Shown here one piece after another: positions 1 to 9,158 of a stretch of DNA of 39,546 nucleotides. The stretch is from Sulfurimonas sp. GTDB lineage: Bacteria; Campylobacterota; Campylobacteria; Campylobacterales; Sulfurimonadaceae. The stretch lies in the NCBI GenBank assembly GCA_027038255.1, contig JALVXQ010000145.1, positions 1 to 39,546 on the forward strand, in the 5' to 3' direction. A program made the position numbers and the translations under genes. The notes under the pieces are model-generated. The model worked only from the letters and a program-made list of their open reading frames with translations. It searched no databases and was not told the origin of the DNA. How positions within the stretch are numbered: position 1 is the first letter of the stretch; every line of letters starts with the position of its first letter.

Positions 1-662
1 CAATGGATGATGATACTGCGTTTGGTTTTGTTGGTCAGTATAAACCGATGAACGATATGCTTGATTTTGAACATCCAGTTACACATGGTGTTCAGACTGA
101 AGAAGATTGGCACTTTGAGCATAAAGCACGTCAACATAATGATATGATGACAATCGTTCCGGGTAAAATCGATGAAGCATTCGCAGCATTTGAAAAACTG
201 ACAGGACGTAAATATAACCAAATAGAGAAGTATGATATGGATGATGCTGATGTAGCAGTTGTCTGTATGGGGACTTCGGTAGAAACTGCTCGTGAAGTTG
301 CTCTTGAAATGAGAGAAAAAGGGATTAAAGCGGGTGTTGTAGGTATTCGTGTACTGAGACCTTTTCCTTTTATGGCAATGGCAGATGCATTAAAAGATAT
401 CAAAGCAGTTGCTGCACTTGATCGTTCAGCTCCTGGTGGAACTGCCGGTGCACTTTTTAATGAAATTGCTGGTTGTCTATTTAACACAGATTCTAAAATG
501 CTTCTTTCTGGATACATTTATGGTCTTGGTGGTCGTGACTTGACAAAAAAACATTTAGTTGATCTTTATACTGAGCTTCAAGCAAATGCTGATGCTGGTA
601 AAGTACTTACACAACAACAACAGTTTATCGGTGTTCGTGGACCGAAACTAGCTTATTTATAG
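1..662 (+). CDS. porA: Pyruvate:ferredoxin oxidoreductase alpha subunit, C-terminal part (truncated by left window edge)
   Basis: ORF open to the left edge; 'GIRVLRPFPFMAMADALKDIKAVAALDRS.PGG' resembles the PFOR alpha C-terminal region; followed immediately by porB. Confidence 0.85.
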   Translation, partial: MDDDTAFGFVGQYKPMNDMLDFEHPVTHGVQTEEDWHFEHKARQHNDMMTIVPGKIDEAFAAFEKLTGRKYNQIEKYDMDDADVAVVCMGTSVETAREVALEMREKGIKAGVVGIRVLRPFPFMAMADALKDIKAVAALDRSAPGGTAGALFNEIAGCLFNTDSKMLLSGYIYGLGGRDLTKKHLVDLYTELQANADAGKVLTQQQQFIGVRGPKLAYL

Positions 663-671
663 GAAATTAGT

Positions 672-1628
672 ATGAGTGAAATGAAAAAAATTAAAAACTT
701 AAAAGAGTTTTCAACATCAGCAGATAGATTTGAAGGTGCAAACCTTCTTTGTCCTGGTTGTGCTCACTCTATCATTGTCCGTGAAGTATTAAATGCTACG
801 AATGATGATTTAGTTCTTGCAGCTTCTACGGGATGTCTTGAAGTGTGTACAGCTGTTTATCCATATACATCTTGGGATGCTTCTTGGATTCACATCGGTT
901 TTGAGAATGGCTCGACAGCAGTTGCAGGTGCTGAAGCAATGTATAAAGCACTCAAAACAAAAGGCCGTCTCAAGCAGCCAGATCGTAACCCTAAGTTTGT
1001 TGCCTTTGGTGGTGATGGTGCATCGTATGACATCGGTTTTCAGTGGATTTCCGGATGTATGGAAAGAAACCATGATATGATGTATGTTGTACTTGACAAT
1101 GAAGTCTATGCAAATACAGGTGGGCAGCGTTCATCTTCTACACCAATTGGTGCAAGTGCTACGACAACGCCGGCAGGTTCAATCTCTTATGGTGAGACAA
1201 GAAACAAAAAAGATATGATGGGAATCATGGCTGCACATAACATTCCATATGCGGCACAGGTTGCTCCAAACAAATGGAAAGATATGGTGAAAAAAATCCA
1301 AAAAGGTTTTGCAACTGAGGGTGCAGTATTTATCAATGCTGTTTCTCCATGTACTACTGAGTGGAAATTCGATCCTAAAGATACTATGCACTTAACGGAT
1401 TTATCAACGGATTCATTAGTATTTCCACTCTATGAGATTATTGACGGGCATGAGTTAAACATAACTTACAGACCTAAAAATGTTGTGCCGGTTGAGGAAT
1501 ACCTTGCAGCACAGGGACGTTTTAGACACCTCTTTAAAGATCAGTATAAGTACTTGATCAAAGAGTGGCAAGAGCGTGTAGACGCAAACTGGGCGTATCT
1601 AAATCGTAGAGAAGAAGCTAGAGTTTAA
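672..1628 (+). CDS. porB: Pyruvate:ferredoxin oxidoreductase beta subunit (TPP-binding)
   Basis: 'LCPGCAHSIIVREVL', 'GDGASYDIGFQWISGCMERNHDMMYVVLDNEVYANTGGQRSSSTP' TPP-binding motif of PFOR beta. Confidence 0.92.
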   Translation: MSEMKKIKNLKEFSTSADRFEGANLLCPGCAHSIIVREVLNATNDDLVLAASTGCLEVCTAVYPYTSWDASWIHIGFENGSTAVAGAEAMYKALKTKGRLKQPDRNPKFVAFGGDGASYDIGFQWISGCMERNHDMMYVVLDNEVYANTGGQRSSSTPIGASATTTPAGSISYGETRNKKDMMGIMAAHNIPYAAQVAPNKWKDMVKKIQKGFATEGAVFINAVSPCTTEWKFDPKDTMHLTDLSTDSLVFPLYEIIDGHELNITYRPKNVVPVEEYLAAQGRFRHLFKDQYKYLIKEWQERVDANWAYLNRREEARV

Positions 1629-1760
1629 TCTTCGCGAAGTTCTAGCTTCAGTACCCCAAGGGCATTTGTCCCTTCGGTCGGGCACAATCTTGCACAAAAA
1701 TCCGACTCTCGGTGTACTATAGTACACTATCGGTCGGATGTTTTGCACAATCTTCACTAA
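1614..1760. repeat. Cluster of intergenic inverted repeats at the porB 3' end (GAAGCTAGA/TCTAGCTTC; AAGGG/CCCTT; ATCCGAC..GTGTACTATAGTACAC..GTCGGAT)
   Basis: Perfect 16-bp palindrome GTGTACTATAGTACAC (1712-1727), concentric outer arms ATCCGAC (1700-1706)/GTCGGAT (1733-1739), exact 10-bp direct repeats GCACAATCTT at 1682-1691 and 1745-1754. Confidence 0.75.
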
Positions 1761-1874
1761 ATCTAAAACTTTTTTATTTCTGTATTTTCTTCTTTCTTCT
1801 ACTATTCTAACTTTTATTAATTTATAATAATTATATCTTTTTGATATATTAAGCCATTCCTAGGTACATTTCCG

Positions 1875-1895
1875 ATACAATATACAATATACAAT
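1875..1895 (+). repeat. Heptanucleotide tandem repeat (ATACAAT)x3 immediately upstream of the TonB-receptor-like gene
   Basis: Three exact consecutive copies read directly, 12 nt before the ATG at 1908. Confidence 0.9.
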
Positions 1896-1907
1896 ATAAG
1901 AGTAATA

Positions 1908-3791
1908 ATGAAATTATTTTTCCTATTTATAATGACTTTTTCTACATTGTTATCTGCGTACGATATTGATCAGATGCTTGATTTGTACCGTAAAGACAGT
2001 GACCTTTCCAACAAAACCAAAAATGAATCCTTAGGGCACTTAACGGTCTATACCCGTGATGATATCGAGAGAATGCAGGCGCATAACTTGGGAGAGTTAC
2101 TCAACTCTCTGAGATCTTTTCGTTATGATGAGAATCTTTTTGGTATGCCGGATGTTTTACATACAGATCCATCTTTGTATGGAAGTGATGTGGTAAAGAT
2201 CTTCATTAATGACCATGAAATCACATCTTCTTTTACAGGAAGTGGGCTATTTATATATGGTAATATTGACTTGGGATTTGTTGACCATGTTGAAGTATAT
2301 GAAGGGAGTACAGCTACATATGTAAACTCTGAGCCTTCAATTATTACCGTAAAACTTTATTCTAAAGATCCACAGAGAGAACGGGGAACTCATATTCAGG
2401 CATATAGCGGTTCAAGAGGAACAAATAATGAAAATATTTCATACTCTTCTGCTTCCAAAGATTTAAAATATTATGTTTATGCAAGTCACAGTGATATAGA
2501 TAGGACAAATTATACGCATGATGGTTATAATCTTTCAAGGGATTATAAAAATAGCCATGCGCTGATGACAGTTGATTATAAAAAGATTAAAGTGGGTGCT
2601 GAATACATTGACCATAAGATGGATCCATTCTTGTCACTTAGTATGTTTGCAACACCTAAAGATGGTGATATAAGTTATAAGCTTAAAAGAGTAAGTGCGA
2701 CAACGACCTTTTTACAAGATGATTCTTTAAAACTTTCTCTCTCATTCATAAGAATCAATGAAAATTTAAATTTGTATATGGATGGAACACGCTGGACGAC
2801 AAACTATTTAGACCTTTTTTTACCACAAGATAGCTTAGTCTCTGAGAGTATAGATGATGTTTACAATGTAAAACTTGAAAAAAAGCTTGCCTACAAAGCA
2901 AATCATTTTATTGTTGGTTCTGAGTATGTTAAAAAGTCAATGCATGACACAACAATATACAATAACGGAGTGTTGGATACAACACCAACCTTAATAGATA
3001 ATTCTATTCTCTCTTTTTATCTACAGGATGATTATGCTTTGAGCGCAAATCAAATAGTGACTGCCTCTGTGAAACACAATATTTATCACAATAAATCAGA
3101 GATAACACAGCGTAACTTTGAGACATTACAGGCGCGTTTGGGGTATATAGCTACTTCAAAAAGCAGTAGTTTCAAAGCATTTGCATCTCAAATGCAGATG
3201 CCGACAGAGCAGTATGTACTGGCAGCCGTTCCCAATGCGGAAATAGAAGTGCTACGTATAAGAGATGTTTCGGCTGAATATAGTAAGAAGATTGAGAATC
3301 ATACAATAGGCACATGTTTAGAGTATATTCAAAATGAAAATTCTCAAATAATGATTGCGCAGGGTGCTGCAAAATATTATAATAATTACAGTGCAAGTGT
3401 GAAGTATGATTATAAATTCGATCCTTTTAATAATCTCAAATCAATGGCGTATATCAATAAATACATTAACCCCATAACGCTTGAAACAGAGAGAGTAAAT
3501 GGTGCTTTTGTACGGCTTCTTAATACGTGGAGACGATTTGATATTTATAATGAAGCTGATTATTATCGGCTGAAGAAATCACCAATTAATGGCATTAATT
3601 ATAACATTGGTATTCGTTATAAGGCAACAAATGCACTTATTTTCTCTGTAAAAGGGACAAATGTATTTAACAGTGCTGCAAAAAGTAAGTATAGTTATGT
3701 GCAAATGAATGGTTATGTTCTTGAAGAAAAATCACTCTATATCTCTCCAATCGACAGAACTTTTACAGTCGGAATGGAGTATAGCTTTTGA
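1908..3791 (+). CDS. TonB-dependent receptor-like outer-membrane protein with plug domain
   Basis: Signal peptide; plug-like 'LTVYTRDDIERMQAHNLGELLNSLRSFRYDENLFG...VKIFINDHEI...IDLGFVDHVEVYEGSTATY'; beta-barrel-like C-terminus ending in F (TVGMEYSF). Confidence 0.75.
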   Translation: MKLFFLFIMTFSTLLSAYDIDQMLDLYRKDSDLSNKTKNESLGHLTVYTRDDIERMQAHNLGELLNSLRSFRYDENLFGMPDVLHTDPSLYGSDVVKIFINDHEITSSFTGSGLFIYGNIDLGFVDHVEVYEGSTATYVNSEPSIITVKLYSKDPQRERGTHIQAYSGSRGTNNENISYSSASKDLKYYVYASHSDIDRTNYTHDGYNLSRDYKNSHALMTVDYKKIKVGAEYIDHKMDPFLSLSMFATPKDGDISYKLKRVSATTTFLQDDSLKLSLSFIRINENLNLYMDGTRWTTNYLDLFLPQDSLVSESIDDVYNVKLEKKLAYKANHFIVGSEYVKKSMHDTTIYNNGVLDTTPTLIDNSILSFYLQDDYALSANQIVTASVKHNIYHNKSEITQRNFETLQARLGYIATSKSSSFKAFASQMQMPTEQYVLAAVPNAEIEVLRIRDVSAEYSKKIENHTIGTCLEYIQNENSQIMIAQGAAKYYNNYSASVKYDYKFDPFNNLKSMAYINKYINPITLETERVNGAFVRLLNTWRRFDIYNEADYYRLKKSPINGINYNIGIRYKATNALIFSVKGTNVFNSAAKSKYSYVQMNGYVLEEKSLYISPIDRTFTVGMEYSF

Positions 3792-4207
3792 AAATAGTTA
3801 CTCTTTTGTTACTCTTAATCCTATCTAACAACATATCCGCTTCGGACTCCCATTGGGAAGCATTGATTTTAGAAAAAATGTTGGCGAGTATGACAGATAA
3901 AAAAGAGATAACAATTTATTTTCAAGATACATATTTAGAGAAGATATACCAAGATATGGATAGAGTTCACAGAACAGATGATTGCGAAAAGGCAGATTTT
4001 GTCCTTGCTCATGAGGGAGTAAAAAAATCATGTAAAAAGCCGGAAATTATTTTTAACTATGATGAATTTAAAGATAATCCCGATGCAGTTGGTGTTTTTT
4101 TCTGGCAAAAAGGGCGTCCGACAATTCGATTTTCATCTAAACGTCTACAGCAGTTTGGATTACAAGTAAAAGGGGAGTTGTCGAAATTTGTCTCATCAAA
4201 AAACTAA
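3788..4207 (+). CDS. Small secreted periplasmic protein, possibly YfiR-like
   Basis: Signal peptide; 139 aa; overlaps both neighbours; C-terminus 'GRPTIRFSSKRLQQFGLQVKGELSKFV' resembles the end of YfiR/DUF4154 proteins (weak similarity from memory). Confidence 0.6.
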   Translation: MKIVTLLLLLILSNNISASDSHWEALILEKMLASMTDKKEITIYFQDTYLEKIYQDMDRVHRTDDCEKADFVLAHEGVKKSCKKPEIIFNYDEFKDNPDAVGVFFWQKGRPTIRFSSKRLQQFGLQVKGELSKFVSSKN

Positions 4208-5345
4208 TGCTTTAGTGAATAAAAAACTAATTCAACTGATTGTTTTAGTTCTTATTATCATATCTGTCTCATTTGTCTCTTACACAGAGTATAAAAATAC
4301 TTTAAAAGAGACAACAAATAAACTCAATGAGAAGATAATTAATTTTCACTTTGAGACTTTTGCAGCGCTTTCAAAGATATACTTAAAAGATACACAGAAT
4401 CACTTTGTGCAAAAAGTAGAAAAAAACAGAGAATTACGTAACAACTTTGAAGATATGCTGCGATTGATTAAGATATCGACTATACAAAATCTCTTTGTTA
4501 TTACTAGAGACAGCGATAAAAACTACTCTTTTTTATTGGACAGCGACACGAACTCTACAACACGGTCAAATATGTCAGAGCCATTTAATCCTCTTGGTGA
4601 CTTTTGGGACAAGTGCTATGATCTGAAAAAGCCTCAGGTTTTTCATCATAAAAAGAGTAAAGATTTATGGATCACTATAGCATACCCTATAGTCCAAAAC
4701 AATCATACTGTTGCATTGATAGGTGCAGACATCTCACATAATTTAGATGTAAACATACAAACAAAACTACAAAACTTCAGTAGTTTCTTTTTATGGATGC
4801 TTTTTCTGAGTGCTCTGTGGTTTATAATTTTGTATCTTGCAACACTTTATTTTAGAAAAAAGGTTTATGAAGGTTACAGTGATCCTTTAACAGAGGTCTA
4901 CAACAGAAAGTATCTGTATGAGATTCTTATGAAAAAACTCTCACGGGAGTATCAGCTTTTTATGGTTGATATTGACTTTTTCAAAAAAGTGAATGATACA
5001 TATGGACATGATGCCGGTGATGCTATACTGCAAAAAGTTTCTCAACGACTCAACAATTTGATGCGCGATGAAGACTCTTTGATTCGTTATGGAGGAGAAG
5101 AGTTTTTAATATATACAACGCAATTAAATCCAAAACAGTGTAGTGAGTTTGCAAATCGTCTGAGAGAAAATGTAAGAGAAAAACCTATTGTTTATAAAGA
5201 TATAGAGTGTGAAATTACCGTTTCTATTGGCTGTAATCCATATGGAACTAAAAATAAATCATTTACTGAAATACTTAAAAAAGCGGATGAAGCATTATAT
5301 TTGGCAAAAGTCTCTGGAAGAGATTGTGTAAAAGTAGCGAAGTAA
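4188..5345 (+). CDS. Membrane-anchored diguanylate cyclase with periplasmic sensor region
   Basis: Two TM segments flanking ~160 aa; GGDEF-domain signature 'RYGGEEFLIY' with upstream RxxD (RDED), consistent with an I-site. Confidence 0.92.
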   Translation: MSHQKTNALVNKKLIQLIVLVLIIISVSFVSYTEYKNTLKETTNKLNEKIINFHFETFAALSKIYLKDTQNHFVQKVEKNRELRNNFEDMLRLIKISTIQNLFVITRDSDKNYSFLLDSDTNSTTRSNMSEPFNPLGDFWDKCYDLKKPQVFHHKKSKDLWITIAYPIVQNNHTVALIGADISHNLDVNIQTKLQNFSSFFLWMLFLSALWFIILYLATLYFRKKVYEGYSDPLTEVYNRKYLYEILMKKLSREYQLFMVDIDFFKKVNDTYGHDAGDAILQKVSQRLNNLMRDEDSLIRYGGEEFLIYTTQLNPKQCSEFANRLRENVREKPIVYKDIECEITVSIGCNPYGTKNKSFTEILKKADEALYLAKVSGRDCVKVAK

Positions 5346-5431
5346 GCTAACTTTTTTCTTTCAATCTTATTAAATCAAAATTTGATAAAATACAGCTAAT
5401 ACATTAGAAATAAAATTAAGGATATTTACTT

Positions 5432-5947
5432 ATGCCATTACTAGACTCATTTACAGTTGACCATACAATTATGCCTGCTCCGGCAGTTCGTCGTGCGAAG
5501 GGAATGAAATCTCCATGTGGTGATGATATCACCGTTTTTGATTTGCGTTTTTACAAACCAAACAAAGATAAGATGGATGGACGTGGAATCCACACTTTAG
5601 AGCATCTTTTTGCCGGCTTTATGCGAGAGCACCTAAACTCTAAAAAGGTTGAGATCATTGACATCTCTCCTATGGGTTGTCGAACAGGTTTTTATATGTC
5701 AGTTCTTGGGACGCCATCTGAGAAAAAAGTGGCAAAAGCATGGAAGCAATCTATGCAAGATGTACTGAAAGTCAAAAGCAAAAAAGATATTCCAGAGCTG
5801 AATGTTTACCAGTGTGGAACATATAAAATGCACTCCCTTAAAAATGCTAAAAAAATCGCTTCAGATATTCTCAGCCATACAATAGGTGTGATGGACAATG
5901 AAAAGATAAAACTCTCTAAGAAAAAATTAAAAGAGATAAACGGTTAA
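5432..5947 (+). CDS. luxS: S-ribosylhomocysteine lyase
   Basis: '[15 protein letters not shown]', '[12 protein letters not shown]', '[11 protein letters not shown]' LuxS metal/active-site motifs. Confidence 0.97.
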   Translation: MPLLDSFTVDHTIMPAPAVRRAKGMKSPCGDDITVFDLRFYKPNKDKMDGRGIHTLEHLFAGFMREHLNSKKVEIIDISPMGCRTGFYMSVLGTPSEKKVAKAWKQSMQDVLKVKSKKDIPELNVYQCGTYKMHSLKNAKKIASDILSHTIGVMDNEKIKLSKKKLKEING

Positions 5948-6249
5948 TGCTGCTTGTTGTACCAATGGACTCTACAGATGTCCAAGAAGCAAAGATTACA
6001 TCGGTCTTAGAGGCTAAAACATGGGCAGAGTTACGCATAGAAGAGGGAGAACTTGTAGAAGTTCTTCACGCAGATGCCTATGATGCTTTTGAGGCATGGC
6101 CGGAAGCTGTTGTTGTCAGTAATGATGGTGAGCCCGTCATGGATTTCATAAATATGTCTATGATAGTTCTCGTTGCCCATACACAAACAACGATTGATGA
6201 GATTGTAGAAGCTTACCTATTTCGTGAACTCCACGATTTAGCATACTAA
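5947..6249 (+). CDS. Conserved hypothetical protein (~100 aa), NifX/NifB-associated-like fold possible
   Basis: ATG overlaps luxS stop (TAATG); weak resemblance to the dinitrogenase Fe-Mo cofactor-type fold. Confidence 0.7.
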   Translation: MLLVVPMDSTDVQEAKITSVLEAKTWAELRIEEGELVEVLHADAYDAFEAWPEAVVVSNDGEPVMDFINMSMIVLVAHTQTTIDEIVEAYLFRELHDLAY

Positions 6250-6260
6250 AAAGGCTTTGC

Positions 6261-6752
6261 ATGGAGTTAAAACAGTTTTTAGAACTTTTTAACCCTCTGC
6301 CGGGTAACCACTACATTCAGATAACAACGGAAGTTGATAAAACAAGTGTCGCTTTAAATAAAATTATTCAAGAGGTAGATGGCGAGTTCCATTTAGCTGT
6401 TTATTCGCAAGAAGAGTATGCGCTTCCAGCAGAACTACGTGATGCTAAACTGCAAGTAATCAATAATTTCAATACCCCTTTTAGAGCACTTCCAAGAGAC
6501 AATGATATTGTCATTTTTAAAGATATCTTCTCACAACATACAAATCCTGAGATGCTGCTGCGAATTGCCTACACAACACTAGCAAATACAGCCGATATCA
6601 TCATTATGGAGAAAAAGGGCATTATGGATATAGAAGCGACAAAAGAACTGCTAGAGAAGTTCGAGTTCCGTGCCCCCAATGCCATAGATCTTCTCGATGA
6701 GTATGAGCTTGTCATGGCAAAAAAGATGCATATGTGGGGCAATGGCTTATAA
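6261..6752 (+). CDS. Conserved hypothetical protein (163 aa), SAM-methyltransferase-like fold possible
   Basis: Complete ORF 12 nt after the previous gene; alpha/beta pattern, C-terminus KKMHMWGNGL. Confidence 0.7.
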   Translation: MELKQFLELFNPLPGNHYIQITTEVDKTSVALNKIIQEVDGEFHLAVYSQEEYALPAELRDAKLQVINNFNTPFRALPRDNDIVIFKDIFSQHTNPEMLLRIAYTTLANTADIIIMEKKGIMDIEATKELLEKFEFRAPNAIDLLDEYELVMAKKMHMWGNGL

Positions 6753-6761
6753 GCAATCATT

Positions 6762-6841
6762 ACCCTTTTGTATCACCGTGAGCATCAAATTTCATTTGTG
6801 CTCTGAGTTGAGAGTTTGAACTAAAGATTAAATTGCCCGTT
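6762..6841 (-). pseudogene. Short katG C-terminal relic
   Basis: Minus-strand translation '[28 protein letters not shown]' versus intact KatG in this window '[27 protein letters not shown]'; shared nucleotide block AGTTGAGAGTTTGAAC. Confidence 0.7.
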
Positions 6842-6925
6842 TCACTTTCTCAAAAAATTACACTTATTTTTAGGATTGGTGTCCTTATTTATATTAAGAC
6901 GATATACTTTATAAAAAAGAGTAAT

Positions 6926-7885
6926 ATGAGTCGAACAAGTATTATCCGAGCGGTGATAGAAAATCTTTCTCAGGTTGTTGCAGAGGATAAAAGAAATGTT
7001 TTTTATCTTTTATACTATTCAATACTTGAAGGTATTCTACTTATGGTAAGTCCTTTAGCCTCTGCTTTTATTATTAACAGCGTTATTGCTCATGCCACTA
7101 TTTCAATAACAGCGATGAGTATTATTGTTCTTGTCATTTTTTTCATGATTTCTGTATTACAGATTGTAAAAGAGTATATTGTTGAGAAATTTGAACAGAA
7201 AATTTTTGTTCAAAACTCCATTAAGATATCACAGCTTGCCATTAAAATAGAAGAAGATACAAACAAAGATACCGTTGATAAATTTATGAACTATTTTTTT
7301 GATGTTATATCCATCCAAAAAATCTTTCCAATTCTTCTTCTAAATGGTTCCAGCCTTGTTATAAAAGTTATTATGAGTATGATTTTACTCTTAATTTTTA
7401 ATCTCTCTTTTTTTGTTCTCGGACTCTTTTTTATTCTCTTTTTTGTAATTATTGTACTTTTTTTGGGTAGAAAAGGCCCTCACTACTCTATTGAACGTTC
7501 TGATGCAAAACATGAAGCCATATATTATCTACAAAGTATTCCATTTATACAGGCATCTGAAAAAGAGATTTTTCAAAAACTTGACACCCTTCTTATAAAC
7601 TTTATAAAAGCACGTGAGCGTATGTTTTCAGTAGTAGCCAAGCAACTCTCTTTGACCTTTTTTTTAGAAGGTATCGTACTGAGTTCCTTTTTTATCATTG
7701 GAGGCTACCTTGTTTTTGAAGGCTTAGTACCTATTGGTGAGTTTGTAGCGGCAGAGATCGTTGTTATTTCCCTCCTAAGTACATTACGTGATTTTATGAA
7801 ACAGATTGATTATATGTATGATATGATTGAGGGATTTTATAAAGTTGACAAGCTCAAAAAGGCATTGGGGCCAAGCCATGCATAA
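6926..7885 (+). CDS. ABC exporter transmembrane-domain protein lacking an ATP-binding domain
   Basis: Multiple TM helices and ABC-exporter TMD-like layout; no Walker A/signature/Walker B; ORF track start 6833 is a TTG, the more likely start is ATG 6926. Confidence 0.65.
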   Translation: MSRTSIIRAVIENLSQVVAEDKRNVFYLLYYSILEGILLMVSPLASAFIINSVIAHATISITAMSIIVLVIFFMISVLQIVKEYIVEKFEQKIFVQNSIKISQLAIKIEEDTNKDTVDKFMNYFFDVISIQKIFPILLLNGSSLVIKVIMSMILLLIFNLSFFVLGLFFILFFVIIVLFLGRKGPHYSIERSDAKHEAIYYLQSIPFIQASEKEIFQKLDTLLINFIKARERMFSVVAKQLSLTFFLEGIVLSSFFIIGGYLVFEGLVPIGEFVAAEIVVISLLSTLRDFMKQIDYMYDMIEGFYKVDKLKKALGPSHA

Positions 7886-9158
7886 ATTTCATGCACTAGA
7901 ACTTGTCAAACAGGCACGTCTTGTTAAAAAATTTGCACTTTTTACGGTGAGTATTCTTATTCTATTTATAGGACTTTTATTTTTACCATGGAAACAGACT
8001 GTTCAAGGTATAGGGAAATTAACAGCGCTCAATCCAACACAAAGAGACTATAAGCTTGCTGCCACAGTTAATGGTTTTATAGATACATTCTATGTCCAGG
8101 AAAATCAGTTTGTAAAAAAAGGGGAACCTCTCTTTTCAATGAGAGATCTTGATGCAAAATATCAAAATAGACTTGAAAATATTAAATCCAAAAATCAGCA
8201 AAAATATGAAAATGAACTTGTAAAACTTAGTTATATAGAAGAAAATATTCAGACACTACAAAATATTCTCAAGAGAACAAATACAATTTATGAAACAAAG
8301 AAGCAGCAATTGGACAATCAGCTTCTCTATTTTAAAGAGCAGCTCCATACCCTCACTAATAAAAAAGAGATAGAAGAAAGAAACTATAAACGTACTCAAA
8401 CGCTCTTTGCAGATGGGCTAGAATCCCAACGCACACTTGAATTAAAAAGAAACACTTTTTATGCAAGCATCGCACAGCTTATAAAGATAAAAATTGAGAT
8501 TAAAAATCAAACAAATGCATTAAAAATTCTTAATAATGAACAGATGAAGCTGCAAGATGAGATGCAACTTGCCATCAATAAAGCAAAAGAAAAAATGCTT
8601 GATACACAAAACCGAGCGAAGAGTCTCAAGCAGAATCTTCAACGGGATGAAACTGCCATTTCACGCTATAAAAGTAGAGTAATGCATGCCAAAAGTGATG
8701 GATATGTTCTTCAAATATATCAAAATGATAAAAATAAACTTATAAAAAAAGGAGAAGATATACTCTATTTTTCTCCAAATGTAACTCAACGTGCAATTCG
8801 ACTCAAAGTAGCAGATTTTCATATGCCATTGATGAAAAAAGGATTAAAATCTCGTATCATTTTCTATGGTTGGCCAGCTATGCAGATATCAGGATGGCCA
8901 AAAATATCTCATGGAACATATGCTGGTATTGTTTACAGTATAGAACGAAGTGCACATGAAGATGGGGCGTACTATGTTGTTATTACCGAAGACACTGAAG
9001 ATGTTCCTTGGCCATCAGCACAAAATCTCAAAATAGGAACACAGGCAACAGTATGGATAAAACTCTCTACCGTAACAATTTGGTATGAAATATGGAGACT
9101 TATGATGGCACAACCACCTAAAATGGTTACACCTGTACAAGAGCATCAACAATGGTAA
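7878..9158 (+). CDS. HlyD-family periplasmic adaptor protein
   Basis: N-terminal TM, lipoyl-like 'AATVNGFIDTFYVQENQFVKKGEPLF', long coiled coil, second lipoyl half 'VMHAKSDGYVLQIY'; ATG 7878 overlaps the upstream stop. Confidence 0.85.
   Translation: MHKFHALELVKQARLVKKFALFTVSILILFIGLLFLPWKQTVQGIGKLTALNPTQRDYKLAATVNGFIDTFYVQENQFVKKGEPLFSMRDLDAKYQNRLENIKSKNQQKYENELVKLSYIEENIQTLQNILKRTNTIYETKKQQLDNQLLYFKEQLHTLTNKKEIEERNYKRTQTLFADGLESQRTLELKRNTFYASIAQLIKIKIEIKNQTNALKILNNEQMKLQDEMQLAINKAKEKMLDTQNRAKSLKQNLQRDETAISRYKSRVMHAKSDGYVLQIYQNDKNKLIKKGEDILYFSPNVTQRAIRLKVADFHMPLMKKGLKSRIIFYGWPAMQISGWPKISHGTYAGIVYSIERSAHEDGAYYVVITEDTEDVPWPSAQNLKIGTQATVWIKLSTVTIWYEIWRLMMAQPPKMVTPVQEHQQW

Noticed and set aside
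131-517. 128-aa minus-strand ORF opposite porA
   Set aside because: Antisense shadow of a strongly conserved gene; low-complexity Ser/Ala-rich translation, no motif.
6833-6925. N-terminal extension of the ABC TMD ORF from TTG 6833
   Set aside because: Starts within the katG relic; ATG 6926 gives a more plausible start.
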